From: Lacrimispora algidixylanolytica
GTDB taxonomy: Bacteria; Bacillota; Clostridia; Lachnospirales; Lachnospiraceae
Assembly: GCF_003609635.1 (NCBI RefSeq)
Contig: NZ_MCIA01000031.1
Location: 124,001 to 188,000, forward strand
Length of the DNA stretch: 64,000 nt
Direction: 5' to 3'
Part shown: piece after piece, positions 55,723 to 64,000 of the stretch
How positions within the stretch are numbered: position 1 is the first letter of the stretch
How the letters are laid out: each line of letters starts with the position of its first letter
Notes under the pieces: model-generated
The model's input: only the letters and a program-made list of their open reading frames with translations
The model's database searches: none
What the model was told of the DNA's origin: nothing
Position numbers and translations under genes: made by a program

Positions 55723-56132
55723 GTATTCCCAACAAGTTAGATAAATATTTCAATAAGTAAGCAGTAAGGGCTTGCTGCCTGTGTAGAATGTGTGGTGTGT
55801 GTTAAGCCCTTAGCTACTTTCTAAGATAAAACGGATAGGAGGTTACCCATTAACTGAGTAGCCGACATTTCATACCACCGTACGTATCGCTCGGTATACG
55901 GCGGTACCATAGTTTACTTAGTAACTTGCCAATAGTAATCAGAAAAAAATATAACCCCTAATTCCTTTAAAGTAAATATTATCTTCCGTTCTTACAGTGC
56001 AAAGCCCAGCAAAGCGTATTGGATACAATCAACGCACAATAGAGTTTTATGCTGTCTTATTACAATGAGCCATTAATTAGCAGCCAATGAAAATCTCAGA
56101 TGTCCTCTATAAAAAGGGCTATTATAATCCCC
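55723..56132. other. Intergenic region with hairpin and group II intron tail
   Basis: About 410 nt. A hairpin TAAGGGCTT/AAGCCCTTA (55765-55773 / 55804-55812) may end transcription of the membrane-protein gene, although no T tract follows. To its right is a group II intron tail-like piece (55850-55915). The remainder, 55920-56132, shows nothing recognisable. Confidence 0.4.
55850..55915 (-). ncRNA. Group II intron domain V-like fragment
   Basis: On the minus strand, TACCGCCGTAT..ATACGTACGGTGGTA folds as a long hairpin very like domain V of bacterial group IIC introns, followed by TGAAATGTCGGCTACTCA, the usual lead into domain VI. No reverse-transcriptase frame is present to its upstream side (plus-strand right), so only the 3' tail remains. 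The call rests on remembered likeness. Confidence 0.45.
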
Positions 56133-57086
56133 CTATTTTTGACTTTCAACCGCATCCATATCATAAAAATTCGCAGGATTCTCTGTCATGATACGGGTTA
56201 TTTCTTCCTTCTTAATACCATGTTCGTAACAGTAAGGAATGAATTCGTCAAAGATGGAGGTACAAGGGTGCGATTCTAAAGATTCTTTCCCCTCAGAGTA
56301 AAAGTCGTAATCTTGTGAAAGCAGCACCTTATGTGCATAGTTAAGTGACATAACATATTTTAAGAGTTCAAACTTCTCAGGGCTGGTTCCCTTTCTTACA
56401 TTGTCAATTCCAATCCACATACCTTTTTCCGCCGCTCGCTTAACCGTTTCCTTATTGGATTCTTGATCAGCATGAGCCCAAAGAAATTTATCATAGTTTG
56501 CATGTTCTCTATCCAGCACTTCCATGACCTCATGTACCATTTTAGCCTCCATGATATGGCAGTGAATGGGCATACCTGTCTCTTTGCTGGCTTTCACTGC
56601 TGCAATCAACATTGCTTTATCCGAATTTGACAACTGCCCTTTATCAAGCAATAGCTTAATGTGCCCAGGACGAATCACAATACCATCAATTGTATCAAGG
56701 CCTTCCTTAAAATCTTTGATCCAGCGGTTTGCCAGTTGCTCTTCAAAATGCAATGGGAACACGTCATACAACTGTTTCGTCATGTTCCAACCGGTACATG
56801 GAATCATGTGCATGTCAACTTGTTCCGATAACATCTTTAACAACTTCACATTCTGCCCGCCAATTGGTGGAGAGGTCTCTACAACACTCCTTCCCCCTCT
56901 GGCTTTGATGTCAAGCATAATGGGCACAATGTAGTTCAAATCTGAGAGTATGCTATCCTCCTGATACTTTTTATCGAAATACATGGTATTCGCCTTAAAT
57001 TCATCTGTCTCCCACTTAATATGTTCATGTCCTAATGTAACTCCAAGCTCACTCTTATGAATTGGTCCTCTTGCTGTATAAATCAT
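56133..57086 (-). CDS. php: Phosphotriesterase-family metal hydrolase
   Basis: A 317-aa amidohydrolase-like TIM barrel. The metal-binding HxH is in LGHEHIKW near the N-terminus; IHCHIMEAK, LWAHADQES and LLSQDYDFY carry the other His and Asp ligands. Bacterial relatives (Php, phosphotriesterase-related) are often lactonases or of unknown substrate. No carbamylated Lys could be fixed with certainty. Monocistronic by position, about 80 nt from the WYL-regulator terminator. Confidence 0.87.
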   Translation of the reverse strand: MIYTARGPIHKSELGVTLGHEHIKWETDEFKANTMYFDKKYQEDSILSDLNYIVPIMLDIKARGGRSVVETSPPIGGQNVKLLKMLSEQVDMHMIPCTGWNMTKQLYDVFPLHFEEQLANRWIKDFKEGLDTIDGIVIRPGHIKLLLDKGQLSNSDKAMLIAAVKASKETGMPIHCHIMEAKMVHEVMEVLDREHANYDKFLWAHADQESNKETVKRAAEKGMWIGIDNVRKGTSPEKFELLKYVMSLNYAHKVLLSQDYDFYSEGKESLESHPCTSIFDEFIPYCYEHGIKKEEITRIMTENPANFYDMDAVESQK

Positions 57087-57147
57087 ATTTCTTTCTCCCT
57101 TACTCTACACTAAGTTTTATTCATTACAATATAGAATCATAACAAAC

Positions 57148-57175
57148 AAACCCTGACATAAGAGTGTCAGGGTTT
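57148..57175 (-). terminator. Terminator of the WYL regulator gene
   Basis: A perfect 11-bp stem (57148-57158 / 57165-57175) that overlaps the end of the regulator gene. The minus-strand side is followed by a T-rich stretch, and a short T run on the plus-strand side suggests activity in both directions. Confidence 0.7.
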
Positions 57176-58111
57176 TAAATATTTTTTACAGATTGCTTGG
57201 CTTAGTTCTTCAATTTCTTTTAGAAACGCTTCCGGCTTTAGGGCGGTCACTTGTTTTGGGTGACTTAAAACCAGATTGCATATATCGCTTTTAAAGGGAG
57301 TTTTAACAGTCAGATGCAAACCATCGTTTGTGCTTTTTACATCTGCAAATTGGAGATAAATATCCTCTTTAATCACTCGATAAAGAGAGGGATCTATAAT
57401 TAGTTCATAAGTATGCCATAAAAACTTATCATTTTGGGGTAAGGACAATGGACTATTTAAATAGAGATTTTCTTCCTCTAAACATGTAATTGATACGATT
57501 CTATCAAGCCGAAAGGTTCGCTTTTCCTGTCTTATATGGCAATATCCAGCAAGATACCAGCCGCCATTTTCAAAAAACAGATTTACTGGAGAGAACCTTC
57601 GATGCTCTGTTTCGTCACGCTCTGGATGATGATAACCTATTTGCAGGTCGCAAGACTTCCAAAACGCATCTAATAAAGGGGTTAACACATCATGAATATA
57701 ACCTTTTGGCATAATTCTTATGATATCAAACTCGATATGAGATATCACCTGCGCCGCCTTACCTCTTTCTTCATCCGATAAGACATTAATTAATTTACTG
57801 CTGAGCAGGTTATAGTCTGTCGTCATGTTGGGGATACGAAATTCTTCACCTGCCTTTAATAACATTAGCAAAATTAAAATTTCCTTCTCATTTAGTTTAA
57901 TACTAGGAATAAAGTAAGAAGAATCAATTTCATAGCCACCACCCAGACCTTCATAGGAAACAATGGGTACACGAAGCTGGCTAAGTGCATCTATGTCTCT
58001 GTAAATCGTTCGCTCACTCACTTCAAAATAGCGAGCCAACTCACTTGCAGTCATTTTTTTCCGCGCTCTTAATAAATGGATGATTCCATTATGTCTCTCT
58101 GTTTTTTTCAT
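57167..58111 (-). CDS. WYL-domain (YafY-type) transcriptional regulator
   Basis: A 314-aa protein: N-terminal winged helix (RKKMTASELARYFEVSERTI, then DIDALSQLRVPI), followed by a WYL domain (FSPVNLFFENGGWYLAGYCH) and a C-terminal WCX extension. This family senses nucleotides or other small ligands. It is upstream of the phosphotriesterase gene but separated from it by a terminator. Confidence 0.9.
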   Translation of the reverse strand: MKKTERHNGIIHLLRARKKMTASELARYFEVSERTIYRDIDALSQLRVPIVSYEGLGGGYEIDSSYFIPSIKLNEKEILILLMLLKAGEEFRIPNMTTDYNLLSSKLINVLSDEERGKAAQVISHIEFDIIRIMPKGYIHDVLTPLLDAFWKSCDLQIGYHHPERDETEHRRFSPVNLFFENGGWYLAGYCHIRQEKRTFRLDRIVSITCLEEENLYLNSPLSLPQNDKFLWHTYELIIDPSLYRVIKEDIYLQFADVKSTNDGLHLTVKTPFKSDICNLVLSHPKQVTALKPEAFLKEIEELSQAICKKYLKP

Positions 58112-58141
58112 ATAAAGTTCTCAATTCTGAATCGAATCATT

Positions 58142-58543
58142 CTATTGCGTTTCATAACACCATTTTGCAATTTCCGCAATCAAGGTGAGAGGAAGAGGCT
58201 TGTCATAAGGAAACTGGATCGCACCCTTACTAGTCTTATATTCTGTCAAACGGTCCCTGAAATTTACGATTGCCTCCACTCCAGGATATACTCCAATATG
58301 TTTCTTAAATGCAGCAAAATGGATTATGTTACGTCCACTCCAAAACGTTGGCATCCTCCACGAGATTCGTTCTTGTGCATCCGGCAATGCGGCACGAATT
58401 GTATCTCTGACCTGATATAGAAGCGGCTGAACCTCCTCCGCCTGTGCATCAATATAGTCATTGATTAATTTTGAAGTCTCATTGCAAAGATGACTTTGAT
58501 CTTCCTTTTCAAATTCCTGATTACATTTTGGACATTGCCACAT
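58142..58543 (-). CDS. DUF1801 protein with N-terminal zinc ribbon
   Basis: A 133-aa protein. CPKCNQEF..HLC at the N-terminus is a short zinc-binding segment. The rest is DUF1801: ERISWRMPTFWSGRNIIHFA, KHIGVYPGVEAI and GAIQFPYDKPLP. The family includes Fra/YdhG-like proteins implicated in iron handling; precise function unknown. About 30 nt upstream of the WYL regulator, possibly cotranscribed. Confidence 0.85.
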   Translation of the reverse strand: MWQCPKCNQEFEKEDQSHLCNETSKLINDYIDAQAEEVQPLLYQVRDTIRAALPDAQERISWRMPTFWSGRNIIHFAAFKKHIGVYPGVEAIVNFRDRLTEYKTSKGAIQFPYDKPLPLTLIAEIAKWCYETQ

Positions 58544-58667
58544 TTAAGATTCACCTAATCCCTTTATCAATAATACTAACGACAGTACCAGATACTGGTA
58601 GCTTGACCTTATTACACGATTTTTTCATATTTCCTATATGATATAATACCATATTTTTAGTATTTTA

Positions 58668-59048
58668 TTATCCTCTAAATTCAATTAATTCACCATCCGG
58701 ACCTTTAAAAACAACTCGCTTCCAGCCAGTTTCCTCAGGTTTTCTCGGACTAGGTATGTGTGGCTCACTGACAACTGGAACACCTGCCTCTTTAAGCTTC
58801 TGATAATCGGAATCAAAATCATCGCTAATGAGACAGAAATGATATCCCTTATTCTCCTTATCATTTGTCCAATGTTCAAACTCCAACACCGTATCCCCCA
58901 ACTGTAGATAAACAACCTTTTCAAGGTTTGCTACCCCGGGGACATCGTGTTCAAAATATTTTTTAAATCCAAAATTTTTCTCATAAAAGTCAATTGACTT
59001 CTGTCTATCTTTTACAGATAACGCAACGTGGTCTATTCGTGTAAACAT
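58668..59048 (-). CDS. VOC-family protein (glyoxalase I-like)
   Basis: A 126-aa single VOC unit: IDHVALSVKDRQKSIDFYEKN at the start, LEFEHWTNDKEN mid, and VFKGPDGELIEFRG at the end. Likely metal ligands His at the start and Glu at the end are present, as in glyoxalase I and methylmalonyl-CoA epimerase. It lies next to a cupin gene on the same strand (38 nt between). Substrate unknown. Confidence 0.87.
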   Translation of the reverse strand: MFTRIDHVALSVKDRQKSIDFYEKNFGFKKYFEHDVPGVANLEKVVYLQLGDTVLEFEHWTNDKENKGYHFCLISDDFDSDYQKLKEAGVPVVSEPHIPSPRKPEETGWKRVVFKGPDGELIEFRG

Positions 59049-59086
59049 ATATTAGTACCTCCTGTAATCAATTCTGAATGTTATAA

Positions 59087-59419
59087 TTAAGCTTCGTCTT
59101 TCTTTCGAGTGTCAATTTTGATCTGCAACACAACCCAGTTATCAGAACTGGTGTTGATGAAACCATGTGTCTCGCCACTAGGTGAGAATATGATATCCTT
59201 TTCTTTTACAAATACTTCTTTATCGTTTATGGTAATTGTGCCTTCACCAGATATCACATAAAAGATTTCATCTATATCAGAATGCTTATGGTCTGGTGTT
59301 GTTTGTCCTGGGGTATAAAGCAAAAGTCCTGTATCAAAATGGCCTTCTTTGAAAATTGCCTTGCGAGCACTTCTCTCCGTTGCAAAATCCATAATACCTT
59401 CTATATTTAATTTTTCCAT
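59087..59419 (-). CDS. Small cupin-domain protein
   Basis: A 110-aa single cupin with TTPDHKHSDIDEIFYVISGEG (motif 1: His-x-His, Glu; here in two blocks) and HGFINTSSDNWVV (motif 2 His). Such proteins are metal-dependent isomerases, dioxygenases or ligand-binding proteins. It is divergent from the HxlR regulator gene at 59595, which probably controls this gene and the VOC gene after it. Confidence 0.87.
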   Translation of the reverse strand: MEKLNIEGIMDFATERSARKAIFKEGHFDTGLLLYTPGQTTPDHKHSDIDEIFYVISGEGTITINDKEVFVKEKDIIFSPSGETHGFINTSSDNWVVLQIKIDTRKKDEA

Positions 59420-59594
59420 TACTTGTTCCTCCTGTCAATTTGGGATATAGTTAGCAGCATAGACAATCAAATCTAAAAGTTGATTAATTTGAACTGCTCT
59501 ATGGTTACTATAATAAAGATACAAACTTTTTGCAAGAAGGCACTATTTAGTGTTATACTAACCAAATAGTAAGTAAATATAACAACTGACAGGA

Positions 59595-59936
59595 GTGATA
59601 AAAATGCCTTGCGATAAATCATGCCCTATTGAGCATACCGTTAACTTGATCGGCCACAAATGGAAAGTTCTTATTCTAAGAAACCTATTTCATAATGGTA
59701 CACAAAGGTTCGTTGAGTTAAGCAAAGGAATCAACGGAATCAGCCAAAAGATGCTGACTCAACAACTTCGGCAGATGGAAGCCGATGGGATTATTTCCAG
59801 AAATGTTTATCCAGAAGTACCACCAAAGGTGGAATATTCCCTTACAGAGATAGGACAATCCTTAAGCCCAATTTTGGAAGAGATGAATAAATGGGGAAAA
59901 GAACACCAAAAGCTCAGTCATCTTAATAACCAATAG
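59595..59936 (+). CDS. HxlR-family transcriptional regulator
   Basis: A 113-aa winged-helix protein: CPIEHTVNLIGHKWKVLILR with the early Cys typical of redox- or aldehyde-sensing members (HypR/YodB-like), then GISQKMLTQQLRQMEADGII and VEYSLTEIGQSL. ACAGGAG lies eight nt before the ATG. Divergent from the cupin and VOC genes, with about 175 nt between; likely controls them in response to an electrophile. Confidence 0.92.
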   Translation: MIKMPCDKSCPIEHTVNLIGHKWKVLILRNLFHNGTQRFVELSKGINGISQKMLTQQLRQMEADGIISRNVYPEVPPKVEYSLTEIGQSLSPILEEMNKWGKEHQKLSHLNNQ

Positions 59937-59982
59937 AATGATTGACACTTTGATACATTGAAAGCTTGATGCTCTAATTTCA

Positions 59983-60441
59983 TTACACCATTCCCTCAAG
60001 CTGTTCCATAGGCATTCCAGTTTTTAGGGAAACTTTCTCTAATGACATTCCTGCATTTAATAGTCTTCTGGCTACAAATAGTAAGGACTCACTAATTTCA
60101 ATGATGTGATCATCCGGGTCATAGATTCTTATGACCCTTTGTCCCCAATCATGCTCTGATAGGGGATTTACATACCGAATTCGAAAAACACTGTTTTCAA
60201 GTTTCTCAAGAAACGCATCAAGATAGCTTTCTTCAAAATAAAGCTCCCCATCATTGCCTCCCATATGGGTTTCCTTATGAATCAATTTTTCCCACATTTT
60301 CTTTTCCTGGAGGACCAATCCTTCACTTAAAATTACATTTTCCCCAAAGTCTGAGATTACCCTTAGCCCAAAAAGTTCTTTGTAGAATTTCTTCGAAAGT
60401 TCTATATCATTCACTACGATTAACACATTTTTAAACTTCAT
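59983..60441 (-). CDS. VOC-family protein with C-terminal helical extension
   Basis: A 152-aa protein. The VOC part begins FKNVLIVVNDIELSKKFYKE and ends IRIYDPDDHIIEISES. A roughly 30-residue C-terminal extension (VARRLLNAGMSLEKVSLKTG, ending MPMEQLEGMV) resembles a small helix-turn-helix or dimerisation tail, seen in some Firmicute VOC proteins. Not clearly linked with neighbours: convergent with the HxlR gene. Confidence 0.85.
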   Translation of the reverse strand: MKFKNVLIVVNDIELSKKFYKELFGLRVISDFGENVILSEGLVLQEKKMWEKLIHKETHMGGNDGELYFEESYLDAFLEKLENSVFRIRYVNPLSEHDWGQRVIRIYDPDDHIIEISESLLFVARRLLNAGMSLEKVSLKTGMPMEQLEGMV

Positions 60442-60796
60442 TCTTCTCCTCTCCCATCACTGATTACCATATTTCACCACTTCCTCCAGAGATTTTCTAG
60501 ACAACTATGTTCGTGTCTCGTCACCATTTTCTAAAGTTATGATTCAATTCCATTTTTCTTTGTTTTCCGATTCTATATCATGATATATTTACAATATCTT
60601 CATTGATATACTTTGTCAACTGGCTAGCAACGATGTTCAACATAATTATGATTGAATACTTCCGCAAATCACAATATATGGAAAACATCTGATACTACAT
60701 ATACTGGCAAAAAGGACGTGAAAGTTTCCACTTCCATGTCCTCTTTGCCAGTAATTATCTATTAAACCTATGAAGGTGAGACCTCCCTATACTAAC
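60442..60796 (-). other. Intergenic region with long hairpin
   Basis: About 355 nt. A long inverted repeat ACTGGCAAA (60703-60711) / TTTGCCAGT (60744-60752) with inner GGAC/GTCC lies just past the end of the ABC exporter genes and may end their transcript, although no T tract follows. The rest shows no gene. Confidence 0.4.
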
Positions 60797-62647
60797 TTAA
60801 GCTGCCGCAAACTGGCTGTTATAAAGATCTGAGTAAAACCCTCTCTTTGCAAGCAACTCCTCGTGGCTACCACTCTCTATGATATCTCCGTCTTTCATAA
60901 CAAGAATCATATCCGCATTTCTTATGGTAGATAGCCTATGAGCAATTACAAAAGAGGTTCTCCCTACGGTCAATTGTTCCATCGCTTCTTGGATAAGGAG
61001 CTCTGTACGCGTATCAACCGAACTAGTTGCTTCATCTAAGATTAACAAAGGGGCATCTTGTATAATAGCCCTTGCTATGGTAATTAATTGTTTTTGTCCC
61101 TCCGAAAGACTGGCTTTGTCATTGAGCAGCGTATCATATCCTTTGGGCAACGTTTTAATAAAGTGATGCAATCCTACTGTTTTACTTGCTTTCACCACAT
61201 CTTCCTCAGTAACCCCTTGCTTGCTGTAAATGATATTATCCCTTATGGTTCCTTCAAATATCCAGGTGTCCTGTAAAACCATCGCAAATTGAGCATGCAC
61301 ATTTTCTCTTGGCACCTTATGAATTGGGATACCATCAATACAAATTTCCCCTTTGTCTAATTCATAAAATCTCATAAGCAAATTAACCATTGTTGTTTTA
61401 CCAGCTCCGGTGGGTCCTACAATTGCGACCTTTTGCCCAGCTTTTATCTGGACTGAGAAATCATGAATCACCGGTTTGTTTGGTGTGTAACCAAATTTCA
61501 CATGTTTAAATTCAACATCGCCTTTTACATTTGTAAGACTATTTGGCTTTTCCTCTTCATTTTCCAGTTCTGGTTCATTTAGAAAATCAAAAACACGTTC
61601 CCCTGATGCCACGGCTCTTTGCAGACTGTTCATTACCTCAGCAATATGTGCTAATGGTTGTGTAAATTGACGGACATACATCATAAATGCCACAATCACG
61701 CCAAAACTAATAGAACCTTTTATAGAGAGTGCCGCTCCAACCACGCATACTGCCAGATATCCAAGATTTCCTGTAAAATTCATAATTAGCATCATTAGGC
61801 CGGAAAGAAATTGAGATTTCCACGCACTGCTATAAAGATTATGATTACTTTCTTCAAAGATCCTCTTTGCTTCTTTGCCTCCGTTATAAACCTTTACAAC
61901 ATTATGACCAGTATATACCTCCTCAATATGTCCATTGATAAGGCCTAATTCGATCTGCTGCTGCCTAAAATATTTCTGTGAAACTTTTGCAATGAACATA
62001 CTAAATATAATACCAAAGCCGCATGCACCGATTGCAGTAAATGTTAAAATCCAGCTATTATAAAACATCATCACCAGGGAACCAACTAGCATAATAGCAG
62101 ATGTTACTAACGTTCCCATGCTTTGTGTTAATGTTTGCCCAATCGCATCCACATCATTGGTTACGCGGCTTAAGACATCGCCAACGCTAGCAGAATCAAA
62201 GAATTTAAGTGGTAAACGATTTATTTTTTGCGAAATATCACTTCGCATCCGTTTTGAAATCACCTGGGTGACTGTAGCCATAATATAACTTTGCAAATAG
62301 TTCAAGATGAACGAGCCGCCATAGAACAAAATTAGAAGCCCCACCATACTGGATACAGTATCCATATTAATTCTACCAAGTACGGTTTTTCCACCTTCCA
62401 TTACCGGTAGGCCCTTCATAATTTCATTGGTTAAGTTTTTCAACTTATCCGGTCCAATTACTTGCATTGCCGTTCCACCTGCTGCCGCAATCAGTGAGAC
62501 GATAATAGCTGGCAAGTACTTCTTACAATAAGCTAACATTTGAGTGAGTGTTTTACCGACATTCTTTGGTTTTTCTACGGCTCTCCCCATAGGAGCTCTT
62601 TCCATGGGATTACCATGGGATTTTTCATGCACGCTCTGTTCTCTCAT
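60797..62647 (-). CDS. ABC exporter half-transporter, subunit B
   Basis: A 616-aa protein: six-helix membrane domain (about 50-340), then ATPase with Walker A GPTGAGKTT, signature SLSEGQKQ, Walker B LLILDEATSSVD and the H-loop VIAHRLST. The long N-terminal soluble start and the signature LSEGQ are features of the B-type subunits of heterodimeric multidrug exporters (LmrCD, BmrCD, YheH/YheI types). Overlaps the upstream partner gene by 4 nt. Confidence 0.93.
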   Translation of the reverse strand: MREQSVHEKSHGNPMERAPMGRAVEKPKNVGKTLTQMLAYCKKYLPAIIVSLIAAAGGTAMQVIGPDKLKNLTNEIMKGLPVMEGGKTVLGRINMDTVSSMVGLLILFYGGSFILNYLQSYIMATVTQVISKRMRSDISQKINRLPLKFFDSASVGDVLSRVTNDVDAIGQTLTQSMGTLVTSAIMLVGSLVMMFYNSWILTFTAIGACGFGIIFSMFIAKVSQKYFRQQQIELGLINGHIEEVYTGHNVVKVYNGGKEAKRIFEESNHNLYSSAWKSQFLSGLMMLIMNFTGNLGYLAVCVVGAALSIKGSISFGVIVAFMMYVRQFTQPLAHIAEVMNSLQRAVASGERVFDFLNEPELENEEEKPNSLTNVKGDVEFKHVKFGYTPNKPVIHDFSVQIKAGQKVAIVGPTGAGKTTMVNLLMRFYELDKGEICIDGIPIHKVPRENVHAQFAMVLQDTWIFEGTIRDNIIYSKQGVTEEDVVKASKTVGLHHFIKTLPKGYDTLLNDKASLSEGQKQLITIARAIIQDAPLLILDEATSSVDTRTELLIQEAMEQLTVGRTSFVIAHRLSTIRNADMILVMKDGDIIESGSHEELLAKRGFYSDLYNSQFAAA

Positions 62648-64000
62648 GATATCATCTCCTCCTTATCTAACTGTGTTTTTGCTATTTCCATATACACATC
62701 ACAGGTATTTAATAACTCTTTGTGAGTCCCCTTACCAACCACTCTTCCTTCATCTAAGACAATAATCTGATCCGCATCCATAATTGAACTAATTCGCTGC
62801 GCAACCAATAAGCAAGTGACTCCACCTGTCTCTTTTTTAAGTGCAGATCGCAAAATCCGGTCGGTCTTATAATCCAGTGCTGAGAAACTATCATCAAAAA
62901 TGTACATCTCCGGTTTACGACAAACGGCACGGGCAATGGCAAGACGCTGCTTTTGTCCTCCTGATATATTGTTACCTCCTTGGGAGATATCTGCATCATA
63001 TTGTCCTTCCATTTTCTCTACAAATTCACTACCCTGAGCAATGTCAATTGCAGATTTGATTTCACGATGCACTGGCTTAAGGTTTCCATTCTCTCCATAA
63101 CCAACATTTGTACTTACAGTCCCTCTAAACAGAACTGCTTTCTGGGGGACGTATCCGATCTTATTATGCAGGGCCTCCTGATCATATTCCTTTACATTAA
63201 TTCCATCTACAAAGATCTCCCCTTCTGTTGCATCATAAAATCTGGGAATTAGGCCAATCAATGTGCTCTTTCCACAACCAGTAGAACCGATAAATGCAAC
63301 TGTTTCTCCTTTCTTTGCCGTAAAATTAATGTCTTCCAAAACATAATCGGATGCTCCCGGATATTGAAAGGAAACGTTTTTGAATTCGATTTCGCCTTCC
63401 ATTCCATCTATCCCTTTTGTTCTTTGTCCATCAAGAATTGCCGGCTCCGTCTCAAGTACTTCATTGATTCTTTTTGCTGACACAGAAGCTCTAGGTAACA
63501 TTGTAAAAATCATGACCAGCATGATAAACGACATAATCACTTGGGTCGCATAAGAGGAAAACACAACCATATTTGAAAATAGCGTCATCCGCTCCATAAC
63601 ACCTGCTTCATTGATGAGTAAGGCGCCGATAAAATAAATTGCCAGGTTCAGCCCACTCATTAGAACTGTCATTGTTGGCATCATAACCGCCATTCCGCGG
63701 TTTGTGTACAACTGGGTAGCCGTTAATTCTCCATTTGCAGCTTCGAATTTATCTTCCTGATAATCATTTGCATTGTATGCTCTCACTACACGAAGTCCTG
63801 TCAAACTCTCTCTCGTTACACGATTTAGATTATCTGTCAAGGTCTGCATCTTTTTGTACTTTGGCATTACAAAGATCATAACAAGACCAATTACTGCAAG
63901 CATAATTCCTAATGTCACTCCAGTCGCAATCGACCACTCCATTCCTTTTCCAATTATCTTTGTCATGGCCCAAACGACCATGATTGGCGCTTTAATTAGC
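62644..64000 (-). CDS. ABC exporter half-transporter, subunit A (partial, runs off the window)
   Basis: The open frame continues past the right edge, so the N-terminus with the first membrane helices is missing. What is present (about 452 aa) holds the last membrane helices and an ATPase: Walker A GSTGCGKST, signature ISGGQKQ and Walker B MYIFDDSFSALD. Asp replaces the catalytic Glu after Walker B, which marks the degenerate site of heterodimeric exporters such as TM287/288 and BmrC-type subunits. With the next gene it forms the pair. Confidence 0.93.
   Translation of the reverse strand, partial: LIKAPIMVVWAMTKIIGKGMEWSIATGVTLGIMLAVIGLVMIFVMPKYKKMQTLTDNLNRVTRESLTGLRVVRAYNANDYQEDKFEAANGELTATQLYTNRGMAVMMPTMTVLMSGLNLAIYFIGALLINEAGVMERMTLFSNMVVFSSYATQVIMSFIMLVMIFTMLPRASVSAKRINEVLETEPAILDGQRTKGIDGMEGEIEFKNVSFQYPGASDYVLEDINFTAKKGETVAFIGSTGCGKSTLIGLIPRFYDATEGEIFVDGINVKEYDQEALHNKIGYVPQKAVLFRGTVSTNVGYGENGNLKPVHREIKSAIDIAQGSEFVEKMEGQYDADISQGGNNISGGQKQRLAIARAVCRKPEMYIFDDSFSALDYKTDRILRSALKKETGGVTCLLVAQRISSIMDADQIIVLDEGRVVGKGTHKELLNTCDVYMEIAKTQLDKEEMIS

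Overview
The window reads as a low-GC Gram-positive anaerobe, most likely a clostridium of the Lachnospiraceae type. This is inferred from the AT-rich composition, strong GGAGG-type ribosome sites, radical-SAM and U32 iron-sulfur enzymes, electron-transfer flavoprotein genes and Firmicute-type regulators. No rRNA, tRNA or CRISPR array was seen.

Region 1 (about 74-36,123) is a secondary-metabolite locus. A single run of minus-strand genes goes from a NusG-like antiterminator of the LoaP type (33,614-34,180) down to an SbnB-like dehydrogenase (74-1,063). Its parts are: four free-standing acyl/peptidyl carrier proteins plus one fused carrier domain; an A-PCP didomain, a free A domain and a short acyl-adenylating ligase; five divergent proteins that I read as BtrH-like/papain-fold acyltransferases, two of which lack the nucleophilic Cys; a protein with two transglutaminase-like modules; a type II thioesterase; SbnA and SbnB for L-2,3-diaminopropionate; two methyltransferases; a B12-binding radical SAM enzyme and a HemW-like radical SAM enzyme; a U32-family Fe-S protein; an amino-acid-oxidase-like flavoprotein with its own EtfA/EtfB; a dedicated SAM synthetase; two half-ABC exporters; a VOC protein; and three genes of unknown family, two of them paralogues. 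There is no condensation domain, no ketosynthase and no multimodular NRPS. A divergent XRE regulator and a Sfp-type phosphopantetheinyl transferase lie on the plus strand next to loaP. The inferred picture is a thiotemplated peptide-like product built from discrete proteins, with diaminopropionate as one building block and amide bonds made by cysteine-protease-fold enzymes. The whole operon would be transcribed through internal terminators with help from LoaP.

Region 2 (about 36.2-43.5 kb) is patchy accessory DNA: a GNAT-YoaP acetyltransferase, an IS91-type transposase remnant, a visibly GC-richer pair (CPBP protease and XRE-TPR regulator), a GFA-family zinc protein, a PadR regulator, a sialate-esterase-like protein, and fused IS3/IS66 remnants.

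Region 3 (about 43.5-55.7 kb) holds an AraC regulator divergent from a GH2 beta-galactosidase; a response regulator, soluble histidine kinase and ABC transporter operon; an MFS transporter; a DUF3601 protein; an alkyltransferase-like DNA-repair protein; and a TetR regulator divergent from a membrane protein with a clear promoter and operator. Dispersed hairpin repeats and a group II intron tail fragment lie between these blocks.

Region 4 (about 56.1-64.0 kb) holds a phosphotriesterase-family hydrolase, a WYL regulator, a DUF1801 protein, two VOC proteins, a cupin, an HxlR regulator and a two-subunit ABC exporter whose second gene runs off the right edge.
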